Positions 1 through 7,042 are shown, numbered from the stretch's first letter. The stretch is 18,076 nt of DNA from DATCDE01 sp038252405 (GCA_038252405.1 JBBSAJ010000046.1:1-18076); one strand, 5' to 3'. Notes: generated by a model from the letters alone, not told the origin. Program-made: numbers and translations.

Positions 1-99
1 GACGATCTCCGCGGGGAACACCCTCATCAGCAGACCAACCGACACCAGATCCGGCAACCGCCGGTCCGACGCGGACTTCCTCCAACCAGCACGAGGCAT
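1..99 (-). CDS. IS4-family transposase, N-terminal 33 codons (partial, runs off the left edge)
   Basis: Reading the minus strand from ATG at 99-97 gives an open frame to the window edge that begins MPRAGWRKSASDRRLPDLVS and continues with a VGLLMRVFPAEIV-type segment. This 'RLPDLVSVGLL-RVFP-E-V' signature is the usual N-terminal domain of IS4-type DDE transposases in actinobacteria (pfam 'Insertion element 4 transposase N-terminal'). The catalytic DDE part would lie outside the window, so I cannot say whether the element is intact. The 45 bp beyond the start are distinctly AT-rich against the rest of the window and probably contain the element's end. I could not define an inverted repeat because only one end is visible. 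Family assignment is by motif recognition and is fairly secure. Confidence 0.72.
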   Translation of the reverse strand, partial: MPRAGWRKSASDRRLPDLVSVGLLMRVFPAEIV

Positions 100-180
100 A
101 CCGACAAACTACACTCATGTAACTCTAATTGAACGGTATTGGATCTAACCCACGGAAAACCCGGAAGCGCCCATGAATGG
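100..180. mobile_element. AT-rich probable end of the IS4-type element
   Basis: The stretch just outside the transposase start is conspicuously AT-rich (around 105-155) compared with the surrounding GC-rich DNA. An IS terminus would be expected within about 50-100 bp upstream of the transposase start. No terminal inverted repeat or target duplication can be identified from one end only, so the boundary is a guess. Confidence 0.3.
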
Positions 181-360
181 TTGACTACTCAGCCGTGGGT
201 AGGGCCGACGAGGTGTCACGGCGGGCAGGTATCCGGCCGCTTCCAAAGTCTTGGCCCAGGTGCCGAACCTGAGCTTGAGCACGGCCACCGACGGCATCCC
301 TTGACGCTCGGCGGCCCCACGCTGAGAGACCACCACCGTGCTCGCTTGATACTCCGTTCG
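145..360 (-). pseudogene. Remnant of a protein with a homing-endonuclease-associated repeat
   Basis: On the minus strand, codons at about 312-223 encode ERQGMPSVAVLKLRFGTW followed by AKTLEAAGYLP. This matches the 'G-PS..T..-RFGSWN-AL-AAGL' pattern of the homing-endonuclease-associated repeat, a small DNA-binding module of HNH endonucleases and other actinobacterial mobile-element proteins. The frame stays open to 612, but upstream of about residue 80 it does not look like protein, and no catalytic domain is present. The start is therefore undefined and I call this the 3' remnant of a decayed gene. It ends at a TAG at 147-145, within about 50 bp of the transposase start. What the complete protein did cannot be told. 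Confidence 0.5.
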
Positions 361-750
361 GGTGAACTTGTGTACACCGTCGCGGGGCGGGGCTAGGTTC
401 GCGTCGCTTGGCTGCCTGGCGCATCCGTCATCCTGTGGACAGCTCGATGCGCCCTCCGAGAGAACCCGCCGATATGGCCCTTGGAACCCGCTGCTTCCTA
501 CCTCCTTTGGCCGCGACAACGATCTGCCGCCCAACTGGATCCAGCCGACCAACCAGCAGGTCCAGAACCTGCCAGCCGGTACACATCGGGTACACAGATC
601 AGTGCGAAACACTGGAAGACTGTGGGAGGCGTTGAACAGCGTTTCCGCAGGTCAAGGGGGGTCTCGCCCATGTAGGTGCAGGTCAGGAACCCGGCCCCAA
701 CGTTCCGCTTCAACGTCTGACGGGGATACCGCTCTCGCGAAGTCCGCAAG
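361..750. other. Gene-poor decayed stretch
   Basis: About 390 bp with no convincing coding region on either strand. The short open frames here have mutually incompatible, low-complexity or Cys/Trp-rich translations unlike real proteins, and I recognise no RNA gene. Together with the transposase fragment and endonuclease-repeat remnant to the left, it looks like the debris of mobile-element insertion and decay. It must also hold the promoter of the membrane protein starting at 751-805, but no clear -35/-10 pair stands out. Confidence 0.4.
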
Positions 751-1878
751 GTGCCATCGGCCTTCCGCCAGACTGTCCACGTGACTGGGACAGCCGCAGA
801 CGGGATGCCGGCCGACGTCGGCAGCGCACCGAAGACGGCGGCGAGCCGCCGTTCCACGGTAGTGAAGTCGGTGGTGTCCGGGGTCCTGACCCTGGCCACG
901 CTGGTGGTCGTCTTCATGGTGATCTTCCCGCAGTTCGCCGACTACGACACCGCGTGGGCGGCGATCCAGGCGATGTCCGCGGGAGCCGTTGTCGCGCTCC
1001 TGCTGGCCACGCTGCTCAACCTGATCGTGTACGCCTGGCCGTTCCCGGCCACCTCCCGGCTGCTGCGCTACGGCCCGTCCTTCGTCGTCCGGCAGACCGG
1101 GTTCAGCGTGAGCAACGGCATCCCCGGAGTCGGTGGCGCGATCAGTGTCGGCCTGCAGTACCGGATGCTGGCCACCTACGGCATTCCGGGCGGTCTGGCG
1201 AGCAGCGTGATCGCGGTCACCAGCACCTGGAACATCCTCATCACGCTCGCGCTGCCCGTGGTCGGCGTGCTGGCCCTCGCGGTGTCGGGGGTGGCCGACG
1301 CCAGGGCGGGCTGGCTGGCCGTCCTCGGCGTCGTCGTCATCGCGGTGATCGTCGGCGTCCTCGCCCTCGTGCTGCGCAGCGAGAGCGGCGCGCGGAAGGT
1401 GGGCCACCTCGCCGAGCGCGTGGTGCGACCGGTGGTGCGGGTGTTCCGGCGCGACGCCGAGCTCGACCTGGTTGCGCCGATATTGTCGTTCCGGGCCAGC
1501 AGCGTCGAGGTCGTGACCGGCCGCTGGGTGCTCATCACGGTGGCCAACCTGGCCATGCAGCTGACCTCGTGGCTGGTGCTCTTCGTCGGGCTGCGCGCTC
1601 TCGAGGTCGGGAGCGTCGACCAGGTCACCTGGTCGCAGAGCCTGGCGGCCTTCTCCTTCGCCCGCATCGCGTCGTTCATCCCGCTGACGCCGGGCGGCCT
1701 CGGCACCGTCGACCTAGCGCTGAGCACGCTCCTGGTCTCCTTCGGAGCCACCAACGACGACGCGCTGGCCGCCACCCTGCTGTGGCGCGCCGGGACCTAC
1801 TTCCCGCCGATGATCACCGGGCTGGTGACCTTCCTGGTCTGGCGTGTCCACCAGCGCAGGGCGGCTCGAGCGGGGTGA
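751..1878 (+). CDS. YbhN / LPG-synthase-TM-type integral membrane protein (flippase-like domain)
   Basis: A polytopic membrane protein of up to 375 aa with about seven hydrophobic segments (roughly residues 36-58, 68-95, 150-180, 187-207, 255-280, 290-325 and 340-365). The conserved segment SFIPLTPGGLGTVDLALS near residue 313 is the hallmark of the lysylphosphatidylglycerol-synthase transmembrane domain family (pfam03706; YbhN, AglD2). Members are proposed lipid or lipid-linked-glycan flippases, or the membrane half of MprF; there is no soluble MprF aminoacyl-transfer domain here. The start is uncertain: GTG at 751 opens the frame, but GTG 781 and ATG 805 are alternatives and none has a strong ribosome site. 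ATG 805, giving MPADVGSAPK, would start closer to the first membrane helix. The substrate is unknown. The gene is flanked by decayed genes on both sides. Confidence 0.85.
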   Translation: MPSAFRQTVHVTGTAADGMPADVGSAPKTAASRRSTVVKSVVSGVLTLATLVVVFMVIFPQFADYDTAWAAIQAMSAGAVVALLLATLLNLIVYAWPFPATSRLLRYGPSFVVRQTGFSVSNGIPGVGGAISVGLQYRMLATYGIPGGLASSVIAVTSTWNILITLALPVVGVLALAVSGVADARAGWLAVLGVVVIAVIVGVLALVLRSESGARKVGHLAERVVRPVVRVFRRDAELDLVAPILSFRASSVEVVTGRWVLITVANLAMQLTSWLVLFVGLRALEVGSVDQVTWSQSLAAFSFARIASFIPLTPGGLGTVDLALSTLLVSFGATNDDALAATLLWRAGTYFPPMITGLVTFLVWRVHQRRAARAG

Positions 1879-1923
1879 CCGTGGGGCGGTGCAGCCGGCC
1901 GCCGACGGACCAAGACTGGAGGA

Positions 1924-2193
1924 GTGAGCGTCGGCTCCTCTGTTGGGGGCGGTGCCGCGACGCACGACCACCGGGTCGGCACTGCGCGGATCGGGGTGAG
2001 CCGGGTCCTCGGCGTGGCGAGCCTCGCCAGCTACCACTGGGGGGTCGGCGTCCCGCTGGGCACCCACCTGCTGACCAGCCCGAACGGGTTCTTCAGCGGC
2101 CTGGAGGCGTTCGGCCAGCCGCACGCCGCGCTGCTCAGCCGCCTCGACGTGGCCGCGGACCTGCTCCTGGTCGCCGCGCTGGTGCTGCGCGGC
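1924..2193 (+). pseudogene. DUF998-family membrane protein, 3'-truncated
   Basis: GTG at 1924 (or in-frame GTG 1996) opens a frame whose first ~90 residues match the N-terminal part of DUF998 proteins: a first helix around VASLASYHWGVGVPLGTHLL, the conserved NGFFSGLEAFGQPHA segment (family pattern GY-SEL-A--QP), then LLSRLDVAADLLLVAALVLRG as the second helix. A full DUF998 protein has about six helices and ~200 aa. Here the similarity stops near 2193, and the open frame to 2634 is a low-complexity antisense reading of other genes. The truncation point coincides with a dehydrogenase fragment on the opposite strand, so this is a 5' gene piece left by a deletion or rearrangement. It starts 45 bp after the flippase-like gene and could have been its operon partner. 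Confidence 0.6.
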
Positions 2194-2235
2194 CCAACGG
2201 ACCCACCGGCCCGCGCCCGAAGTGGCCGCTGCTCG

Positions 2236-2390
2236 GGCGACCTCGTAGGCCAGCGCCTCGGCCCAGCCCTCGAGGGCGAACTTGCTGGCGATGTAGTACG
2301 ACGGGAACGGGATCGCGGTCAGACCGCCGGTGCTGCTGATCAGCCCGACCCGACCGCCACCATTCGAGACGTTGGTCTCCAGCTGAGCCC
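2236..2390 (-). pseudogene. Short-chain dehydrogenase/reductase fragment (internal piece)
   Basis: The minus strand encodes AQLETNV-NGGGRVGLISSTG followed by GLTAIPFPSYYIASKFALEG and WAEALAYEVA. This is the central part of a classical SDR: the 'N-x-G' neighbourhood, the 'G-RVI-ISS-GG' strand with catalytic Ser, and the catalytic YxxxK (YIASK). QLETNV is joined directly to NGGGRV, so the roughly 15-20 residues that normally separate them (helix aE, 'FGALNVTRAVLPVLR'-like) are missing. The Rossmann N-terminus (TGxxxGxG) and the C-terminal substrate region are both absent. This is a dead fragment, not a gene. It abuts the truncated DUF998 gene in opposite orientation, with the junction between about 2194 and 2235. 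Confidence 0.6.
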
Positions 2391-2433
2391 TGGCCCCGCT
2401 GGCCGGACGGGGCCGGGAGGACAGCAGTACCGG

Positions 2434-2637
2434 TCAGACGTGGGCCGCGGTCCGGGTCTCGCCCTCGATGCGGTGCAGCTCGTCCATGACGACCCAGCCC
2501 CGGGCGACGAGCTCGGCCCGGTGCTGCCGGCCGTGGTGGCCGCAGAACAGCAGCACCTGCCCGTCTCGCGTCGCCTTGACGAAGGCCTGGGTGCCACAGG
2601 CGTCGCAGTGGTCCGACTCGCTGAGAATCGCTGACAT
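2434..2637 (-). CDS. DUF7455-family small zinc-binding-type protein
   Basis: A 67-aa protein, MSAILSESDHCDACGTQAFV..., with a CDACG knuckle at residues 11-15 and a second Cys/His set FCGHHGRQH at 31-39. This C-x2-C ... C-x-HH pattern and length match the small actinobacterial DUF7455 proteins, usually 55-70 aa and of unknown function. Metal binding is inferred from the Cys/His spacing. The start is well supported: GGGAGGTGG lies just upstream of ATG on the minus strand (2641-2650), with correct spacing. It is not part of the degenerate material on its downstream side. In other actinobacteria such genes occur as single housekeeping-like genes near sigma factors; no such neighbour is visible here. 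Confidence 0.82.
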   Translation of the reverse strand: MSAILSESDHCDACGTQAFVKATRDGQVLLFCGHHGRQHRAELVARGWVVMDELHRIEGETRTAAHV

Positions 2638-2762
2638 CGGGCCACCTCCCGCTCGGATCCGGTTCGGTCACTTCCACCGTGCCCGGGCGACCGGTCGCGG
2701 CCCCAGAGGACTTGGTCCCCCCGGCTGCGCCACCCGGCCCCTTGCGCCGCACGCGCCGCCGG

Positions 2763-3254
2763 CTACGTGAGGCGCGGCAGGTCGGTCGGGCGGATCCCCG
2801 GCCCAGGCTGGGCCTGGGGTGGCGTCATCAGCCGGAACGGCAGCTGCCGCACCGGTTCGCCGTCCACCTCGACGACCACGGCGTAGGCACCGAGGTGCCC
2901 CAGCGGGAGGCTCTGCAGGCTGAACGCCACCGGGACGGTCTGCGCCTCCCCGGGGGGCAGGATTGGCGGCCGGCCCACGGTGAACGTCGTCTGCATCTCG
3001 ACCGGGACCGGCGGCGGGGCACCGTCGGGGACCCACGGGAGGACCGGTCGCCCGTCCTCGTCGAGGATGCGCACCACGATCGTGTGCGGCTCGTTCGTGG
3101 CGTTGTAGGGAACCTGGACGACGGCTGCGACGCTGAACGCCACGACGTGCGGTGGCTGCGGGCTGACGAAGAGCAGGTTGATGGCGGCCCCGTTGATGAA
3201 GAGCTTGCCCTCGAGGGCCTCCGCGTGGTCGCAGAGCATGACGTCGATGTCCAT
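2763..3254 (-). CDS. DUF6941-family protein
   Basis: A 163-aa soluble protein starting MDIDVMLCDHAEALEGKLFI-NGAAINLLF. That opening (M-D-V-D-x-M-L-C-D-x-A ... GKL-I-GGGI) is characteristic of the actinobacterial DUF6941 family. The rest is predicted beta-rich (alternating VAFSVAAVVQVPYNAT, HTIVVRILDEDGRPV, TVPVAFSLQSLPLGHLGAYA), consistent with a single Ig- or C2-like beta-sandwich with no signal peptide or membrane segment. The function is not known. The frame extends upstream to 3356, but the 34 extra residues are Arg/Pro-rich and unlike the family, so I start at ATG 3254-3252. No strong ribosome site is visible. It is divergent from the heparinase-like gene, 291 bp away. Confidence 0.75.
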   Translation of the reverse strand: MDIDVMLCDHAEALEGKLFINGAAINLLFVSPQPPHVVAFSVAAVVQVPYNATNEPHTIVVRILDEDGRPVLPWVPDGAPPPVPVEMQTTFTVGRPPILPPGEAQTVPVAFSLQSLPLGHLGAYAVVVEVDGEPVRQLPFRLMTPPQAQPGPGIRPTDLPRLT

Positions 3255-3545
3255 GGGGCCAGCCTGCCCGACCGGGTCAGGTCGCGCTGGACCCGGCCTC
3301 CTCCGGTGTCGGCGCACGCAGGCGGCTGCGTCAAGCGAAAGACCGCAGCCGCCCAAGCCACGGGGGGGCGCAGCCGGGCGACTGCGGCAGGACAGACGCT
3401 AGTGGGACGGTGCTTCCTGACCAACATCATCGGGGAAACCGTCACGGCGCGCGCCCACCTCCGCCCGACTTTTCCCCTTTGCGGCATGCTAGGGCGGGTT
3501 CGCCGCCCCACCCGCCCCACCCGCTCGACCCGAAGGTTGTCGCCC
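3255..3545. promoter_or_regulatory. Divergent intergenic region with a 10-bp hairpin
   Basis: About 290 bp between the divergent DUF6941 and heparinase-like genes. It contains a perfect inverted repeat, GGCGGCTGCG (3321-3330) and CGCAGCCGCC (3344-3353), separated by 13 nt. Once transcribed this could form a hairpin in the leader of either gene. There is no U-tract. I compared the region by eye with known actinobacterial riboswitch cores (ydaO, cobalamin, SAM-IV) and found no match. A GAAGG at 3532-3536 serves as the ribosome site of the downstream gene. Promoters for both genes must lie here, but I cannot place them. Confidence 0.4.
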
Positions 3546-5900
3546 GTGCCCGGAACCGCTGCCCGCCGGCTGTCCCTGCCGGCCTCCGCTGTGGCCGTCT
3601 TCGCGCTCGTCGGGACGCTGCTCTCGGCGCCCGCGCAGGCGGCGACGGCCCCGCCGCCGGTCAACCAGGCCGCCGCCGCACAGCAGTGCGCCATGAGCTT
3701 CGGTCGGCCGAACAGCACGGACGCCGCGACCGCGGCCGCACTCATGCAGGGTCGGGTGAACCTTGGCCGGTACGGCACGTTCACGCTGGCGGCCAACCCG
3801 ACCTGGCGGCCGGTGTCGACGCTGGACAGCAGCGGTGACAGCTACATGCACGCGCTGTACTACCTGCTGCCGTTGCTGCGGGAGGGCGTGCGCACGCACA
3901 ACACCGCCATGATCGTGCGCTTCTACACGGTGCTCGCCGACTGGATCAAGGACAACCCGGCGACCGGGCCGACCCGGTCCCTGGCCTGGAACCTGCCCAT
4001 GGTCGTGGGGTACCGGGCCCTGGTGCTGACCTGCGCCGCGGCGGTGCCGGGCAACGCGACCGTGTGGCTGCGGCAGGCGCTGTTCTCCACCGGCGCCTGG
4101 CTGGCCTGGCCGGCCAACTACGACGGCTCCAACAACGCCTCGCTGCACCAGTCGATGGGCCTGCTGGCGATCGGCGCGGCCATCGGCCGGCCGGACTGGG
4201 AGCGGATCGCGGTCAGCCGGATCAGCGCGCTGGCGGTCCGGCTGATCAAGGACGACGGCTCCGACGGCGAGGGCGCGCCCGCCTATGCCGTCGACAACTA
4301 CCAGTGGTTCATCGACGCCGCGGAACGGATCCGGCGGGCCGGGCTCGCGGTCCCGTCGACGCTCAGCCGGGTCGCCCTGGTGCCGGCCTTCCTGGCCCAG
4401 GCGGTCCGCCCCGACGGCAAGCTCGAGGCGCTCGGCGACACGTCGCCGGCGCCGCTGCCCGTCGGCCTGTGGACCGGCACGGCGGCCGAGTGGACGGCGA
4501 CCGGCGGGCAGAGCGGCACCCCGCCGGCCTCGACCTACGCCACCTACGCGGGCGGCTACGTGTTCGGGCGGTCCGGCTGGGGCACCCAGCAGCCGTACTC
4601 CCAGGAGACCTTCTACAGCGTGCGGTTCGGCCCGCGCTCCGGCATCGTGCACGCGCACGACGACAGCGGCGCGCTCACCCTCTACTCGCAGGGCAGCGAG
4701 CTGCTCTTCGACGTGGGCCAGTGGCGCTACTCCTACGGCGCGACCCGCAACTACGTGGTCTCCCGCGCCGCGCACGACGTCGTCGTCGTCGACGGCGTCG
4801 CCCGCAGCACGTACCCGGCGCCGACGCTGGTCAACGCCAGCACCGGGGACTTCGACGTCACCACCGTCGTCGACCGCGGCTACCGCGGCGTCACCTTGAC
4901 CAGGACCATCGTCTACGACCGGGCCCAGAACCTGTTCGTGGTGTGGGACCGGCTGGCCTCGGCCACCTCGGTGAAGGCCTCCCAGCAGTGGGGCCTCGGC
5001 CCTGACCGGGGGACCACCGTGACCCCCGACATGGTCTCGAGCACCGGGGCCGGCGCCAACGTCTCGCTGCTGTTCACCGGCGGCAGCGACGGCCAGGACG
5101 TTGTGAGCGGGGCGACGGCCCCGTGGCGGGGCTGGAACAGCAGCGCGTACGGCCAGCTGTCCCCGGCCCCGTCCGTGCGCTCCACCCAGTTCGGCAGCCA
5201 CCTGTCCTGGGTCACGGTCATCGCGCCCCGGGGGGCGGGCGTCTCGGACGCCGGGCTCACGGCCACCAGCACCTCCACCGACAGCTCGGCCACGGTCGGG
5301 ATCACCACCCCGGCGGGCGGCACCACCTGGCTGGCGCTGACCAACAGCTCGGCGGCGGTGACGGCCGCGCCGGGGACGGTGCCGGCCACGGTCTCGGTCG
5401 CGCCGCGGCTGCTGAAGCGTGGCTCGCCGCTGTTCGTCCGCGCGTCCAGCCTGGTCCCCGGTGAGCCGGTCTCGCTGGAGCGGCAGGACGGCGGCGTGTG
5501 GTCGTCGGTGGCCTCCGGCGTGGCCAGTGCGGCCGGCACGGTGGGCTGGCGGATCGTGCCGACGTCGTCCGGCACCTACCGGGTGGTCTCCTCGGCCGGT
5601 CCCACGGCCGCCGTGCCGGTCGTCGTCGCGATGACCCCGGGCCCGGTCACGGGCCTGACCGTGACCACGTCGCACCGGTCGGTCACCGTGCGCTGGCGGC
5701 CCCCGGCGAGCAACGGCGGACTGCCCATCAGCGGCTACATCATCACCGTCGCCGGGATGCGCGTGGTGGTCCCGCCGACCACGTTCGCCGCGCTGTTCAC
5801 CGTCGTCCCGGCCCGCAGCCAGCCGGTGTCCGTGGTGGCCGGCAACGCGCTGGGTGCGGGGGTCCCGGCGGCGACCAGGGTCTGGGTCGCGTCCTCCTGA
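3546..5900 (+). CDS. Secreted heparinase II/III-family protein with Ig-like and fibronectin III domains
   Basis: A 784-aa exported protein. GTG 3546 is preceded by GAAGG at 9-nt spacing and begins an Arg-containing n-region, a hydrophobic core (SAVAVFALVGTLLSA) and an APAQA cleavage site near residue 32. Residues ~40-330 are an alpha-helical toroid typical of polysaccharide lyases (DSYMHALYYLLPLL..., ASLHQSMGLLAIGAAIG). Residues ~335-610 are the heparinase II/III beta-sandwich, with the conserved GIVHAHDDSGALTLY (HAHDD at 369-373) and FDVGQWRYSYGATRNY. Residues ~620-695 look Ig-like, and 698-783 form a fibronectin III domain (GLTVTTSHRSVTVRWRPP). It probably cleaves an acidic glycan outside the cell; the substrate cannot be inferred. 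It stands alone: no transporter, sulfatase or regulator of a glycan locus is adjacent. An upstream ATG at 3486 is possible but would add an Arg/Pro-rich leader. Confidence 0.85.
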   Translation: MPGTAARRLSLPASAVAVFALVGTLLSAPAQAATAPPPVNQAAAAQQCAMSFGRPNSTDAATAAALMQGRVNLGRYGTFTLAANPTWRPVSTLDSSGDSYMHALYYLLPLLREGVRTHNTAMIVRFYTVLADWIKDNPATGPTRSLAWNLPMVVGYRALVLTCAAAVPGNATVWLRQALFSTGAWLAWPANYDGSNNASLHQSMGLLAIGAAIGRPDWERIAVSRISALAVRLIKDDGSDGEGAPAYAVDNYQWFIDAAERIRRAGLAVPSTLSRVALVPAFLAQAVRPDGKLEALGDTSPAPLPVGLWTGTAAEWTATGGQSGTPPASTYATYAGGYVFGRSGWGTQQPYSQETFYSVRFGPRSGIVHAHDDSGALTLYSQGSELLFDVGQWRYSYGATRNYVVSRAAHDVVVVDGVARSTYPAPTLVNASTGDFDVTTVVDRGYRGVTLTRTIVYDRAQNLFVVWDRLASATSVKASQQWGLGPDRGTTVTPDMVSSTGAGANVSLLFTGGSDGQDVVSGATAPWRGWNSSAYGQLSPAPSVRSTQFGSHLSWVTVIAPRGAGVSDAGLTATSTSTDSSATVGITTPAGGTTWLALTNSSAAVTAAPGTVPATVSVAPRLLKRGSPLFVRASSLVPGEPVSLERQDGGVWSSVASGVASAAGTVGWRIVPTSSGTYRVVSSAGPTAAVPVVVAMTPGPVTGLTVTTSHRSVTVRWRPPASNGGLPISGYIITVAGMRVVVPPTTFAALFTVVPARSQPVSVVAGNALGAGVPAATRVWVASS

Positions 5901-5917
5901 CCGCAGGGGTCAGGAGG
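5893..5917. terminator. Bidirectional terminator hairpin between convergent genes
   Basis: A perfect 10-bp stem, CCTCCTGACC (5893-5902) and GGTCAGGAGG (5908-5917), with a 5-nt loop. It separates the convergent heparinase-like and pterin dehydratase genes, and both TGA stop codons lie in the stem arms. There is no U-tract, which is usual for actinobacterial terminators. Confidence 0.6.
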
Positions 5918-6209
5918 CGCCCCGGGCCCGGGCGATCTCGGAGATCTGGTGGGCCAGCTCGACGTCGAGCTGGGTCAGGCCACCGGCCGAGTGCGTCGAC
6001 AGGGTGAACCCCACGCGCCGCCAGCGGATGTCGATGTCCGGGTGGTGGTTCATCGCCTCGGCGGCCACCGCCACGTCGTCCACCACAGCGATCGCGGTCA
6101 TGAAGTCGGGCGCCTCGACGGTGCGGAACAGCGTGCGGCCGTCGCGGGCCCAGCCGGGCAGGTCGGCGAGCTGACGGTCGATCTCCTCGGGCTCCAGCAG
6201 TCTGCTCAT
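5910..6209 (-). CDS. Pterin-4a-carbinolamine dehydratase (PCD/DCoH)
   Basis: A 99-aa protein with the diagnostic active-site pattern: N-HHP at residues 54-57 (catalytic His55 and His56), then W63 and FTLSTH ending in His73, 17 residues after His56, then the GGLTQLD segment. This matches the PCD motif exactly. PCD dehydrates 4a-hydroxytetrahydrobiopterin to quinonoid dihydropterin; in bacteria it recycles the cofactor of aromatic amino-acid hydroxylases or acts in related pterin or moco chemistry. No hydroxylase gene is visible here, so the partner is unknown. The length is normal for the family. The start ATG is 27 bp from the start of the divergent NUDIX gene, so the two promoters must overlap or face each other across a very short gap. 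Confidence 0.93.
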   Translation of the reverse strand: MSRLLEPEEIDRQLADLPGWARDGRTLFRTVEAPDFMTAIAVVDDVAVAAEAMNHHPDIDIRWRRVGFTLSTHSAGGLTQLDVELAHQISEIARARGAS

Positions 6210-6236
6210 GGGGCGAGCCTGGCAGAGTGGCGTCCC

Positions 6237-6650
6237 GTGGACGAGCCGCAGATCGTCGTGGGCGCCGCGATCTGGCGCCGCGGCCGACTGCTCGCGGCCC
6301 GGCGCAGCGCCCCGTCCGCGCTGGCCGGGGGCTGGGAGCTGCCGGGGGGCAAGGTCGACCCGGGGGAGTCGGACGAGCAGGCCCTGGTCCGCGAGATCCG
6401 CGAGGAGCTCGGCGTGGCGGTCGAGCTGACCGCCCGGGTCGGTGCGGATTGGCCGCTGGCCCCCGGGCTGGTGCTGCGGGTCTGGAACGCGCGGCTCACC
6501 GGTCCGGCGGCCGACCCGCTGCCGCTGCAGGACCACGACGAGCTGCGCTGGCTCGCGCCGGTTGAGCTGGACGCCGTGGACTGGCTGCCGGGCGACCGCG
6601 CCCCGGTGCGGGCCGCCGCTTCGACCTGTCAGGGTGACGACGACCTATAG
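6237..6650 (+). CDS. MutT-type NUDIX hydrolase
   Basis: A 137-aa protein with an intact NUDIX box: G38-x5-E44-x7-R52-E53-I54-x-E56-E57-x-G59-V60 (GGKVDPGESDEQALVREIRE, then ELGV). Opening VVGAAIWRRGRLLAARRSAP and the LAGGWELPGGK segment are typical of MutT/8-oxo-dGTP diphosphatase-like enzymes that sanitise the nucleotide pool. The exact substrate is inferred from family resemblance only. GTG 6237 is chosen because the domain starts at once and upstream sequence overlaps the divergent PCD gene; no strong ribosome site is seen. Oddity: the last residues (CQGDDDL and the TAG stop) are encoded by the left arm and loop of the palindromic repeat at 6623-6672, so the repeat has replaced or extended the original C-terminus. 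Confidence 0.88.
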   Translation: MDEPQIVVGAAIWRRGRLLAARRSAPSALAGGWELPGGKVDPGESDEQALVREIREELGVAVELTARVGADWPLAPGLVLRVWNARLTGPAADPLPLQDHDELRWLAPVELDAVDWLPGDRAPVRAAASTCQGDDDL

Positions 6651-6672
6651 ACCGTCGTCACCCTGACAGGTC
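6623..6672. repeat. Dispersed palindromic repeat, copy 1 (probable bidirectional terminator)
   Basis: Perfect 20-bp arms at 6623-6642 and 6653-6672 (left arm GACCTGTCAGGGTGACGACG) around a 10-nt loop. It sits between the convergent NUDIX and methyltransferase-fragment genes. The NUDIX stop (TAG) is in the loop, and the opposing gene's stop (TGA, 6673-6671) overlaps the outer end of the right arm. Core TGTCAGGGTGA-GACGAC is shared with copies at 8989 and 10020. Confidence 0.85.
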
Positions 6673-7042
6673 ACTCGGGGCGGTGAGCCACCACCATCAG
6701 CTCGATCTCGTCCAGCTCGGGGCGCCGGCGTCCCCAGCTGCCCGCCGTCCCGCCCCAGCGGTGGTCGACCGCGAGCCCGGCCCCGTCGAACAGCAGGGTC
6801 AGCTCGGTGGGCACGAACCCGCGTTCCCGCAACGGCGGTGCTGAGGGGTCAGGCGACGTGATCTGGGAGCGCACCTCGAGCGCCAGCGGGTCGAAGTCCC
6901 CGGCGGCCACCGACTCCGGGGTGGCCGCCCGGGCCAGCGCGTAGCCGTTCAGCACGGTGAACACGCAGCTTCCTCCCGGCTCGAGCGACGCGGCCACGCA
7001 GCGCAGGACCGCCAGCGGCTGGGCGAGCAGGTCGTCGGTCAT
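6671..7042 (-). pseudogene. C-terminal part of a class I SAM-dependent methyltransferase (N-terminally truncated)
   Basis: From ATG 7042-7040 the frame gives 123 aa: MTDDLLAQPLAVLRCVAASL, then EPGGSCVFTVLNGYALA. This corresponds to the 'L-PGG--VF-VLN' strand of class I methyltransferases. It ends with GFVPTELTLLFDGAGLAVDH and the RWGGTAGSWGRR..LDEIELMVVA segment typical of their C-terminus. The first ~110 residues, including the SAM-binding GxGxG motif, are missing; DNA upstream belongs to the typA promoter and the gene itself. No ribosome site precedes the ATG. Either it is a decayed gene truncated by a rearrangement, or a short derived protein. I favour pseudogene because no SAM site remains. 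It converges with the NUDIX gene across palindrome copy 1. Confidence 0.6.

Noticed and set aside
498..917. 139-codon minus-strand open frame over the decayed region and the start of the flippase-like gene
   Set aside because: It overlaps the membrane gene antisense. The translation has no family pattern and mixes Cys/Trp-rich and Arg-rich segments.
1924..2634. A single 236-aa protein
   Set aside because: Only the first ~90 residues resemble a protein family (DUF998). The rest is antisense to an SDR fragment and to the DUF7455 gene.
2679..3545. Upstream 289-codon extension of the heparinase-like frame
   Set aside because: It lies antisense to the DUF6941 gene and has no protein-like features. 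A signal peptide with a well-spaced GAAGG site begins at 3546.
3255..3545. A riboswitch upstream of the secreted lyase
   Set aside because: A 10-bp hairpin is clear, but the conserved cores of the ydaO, cobalamin and SAM classes are not present. A hairpin alone does not support the call.
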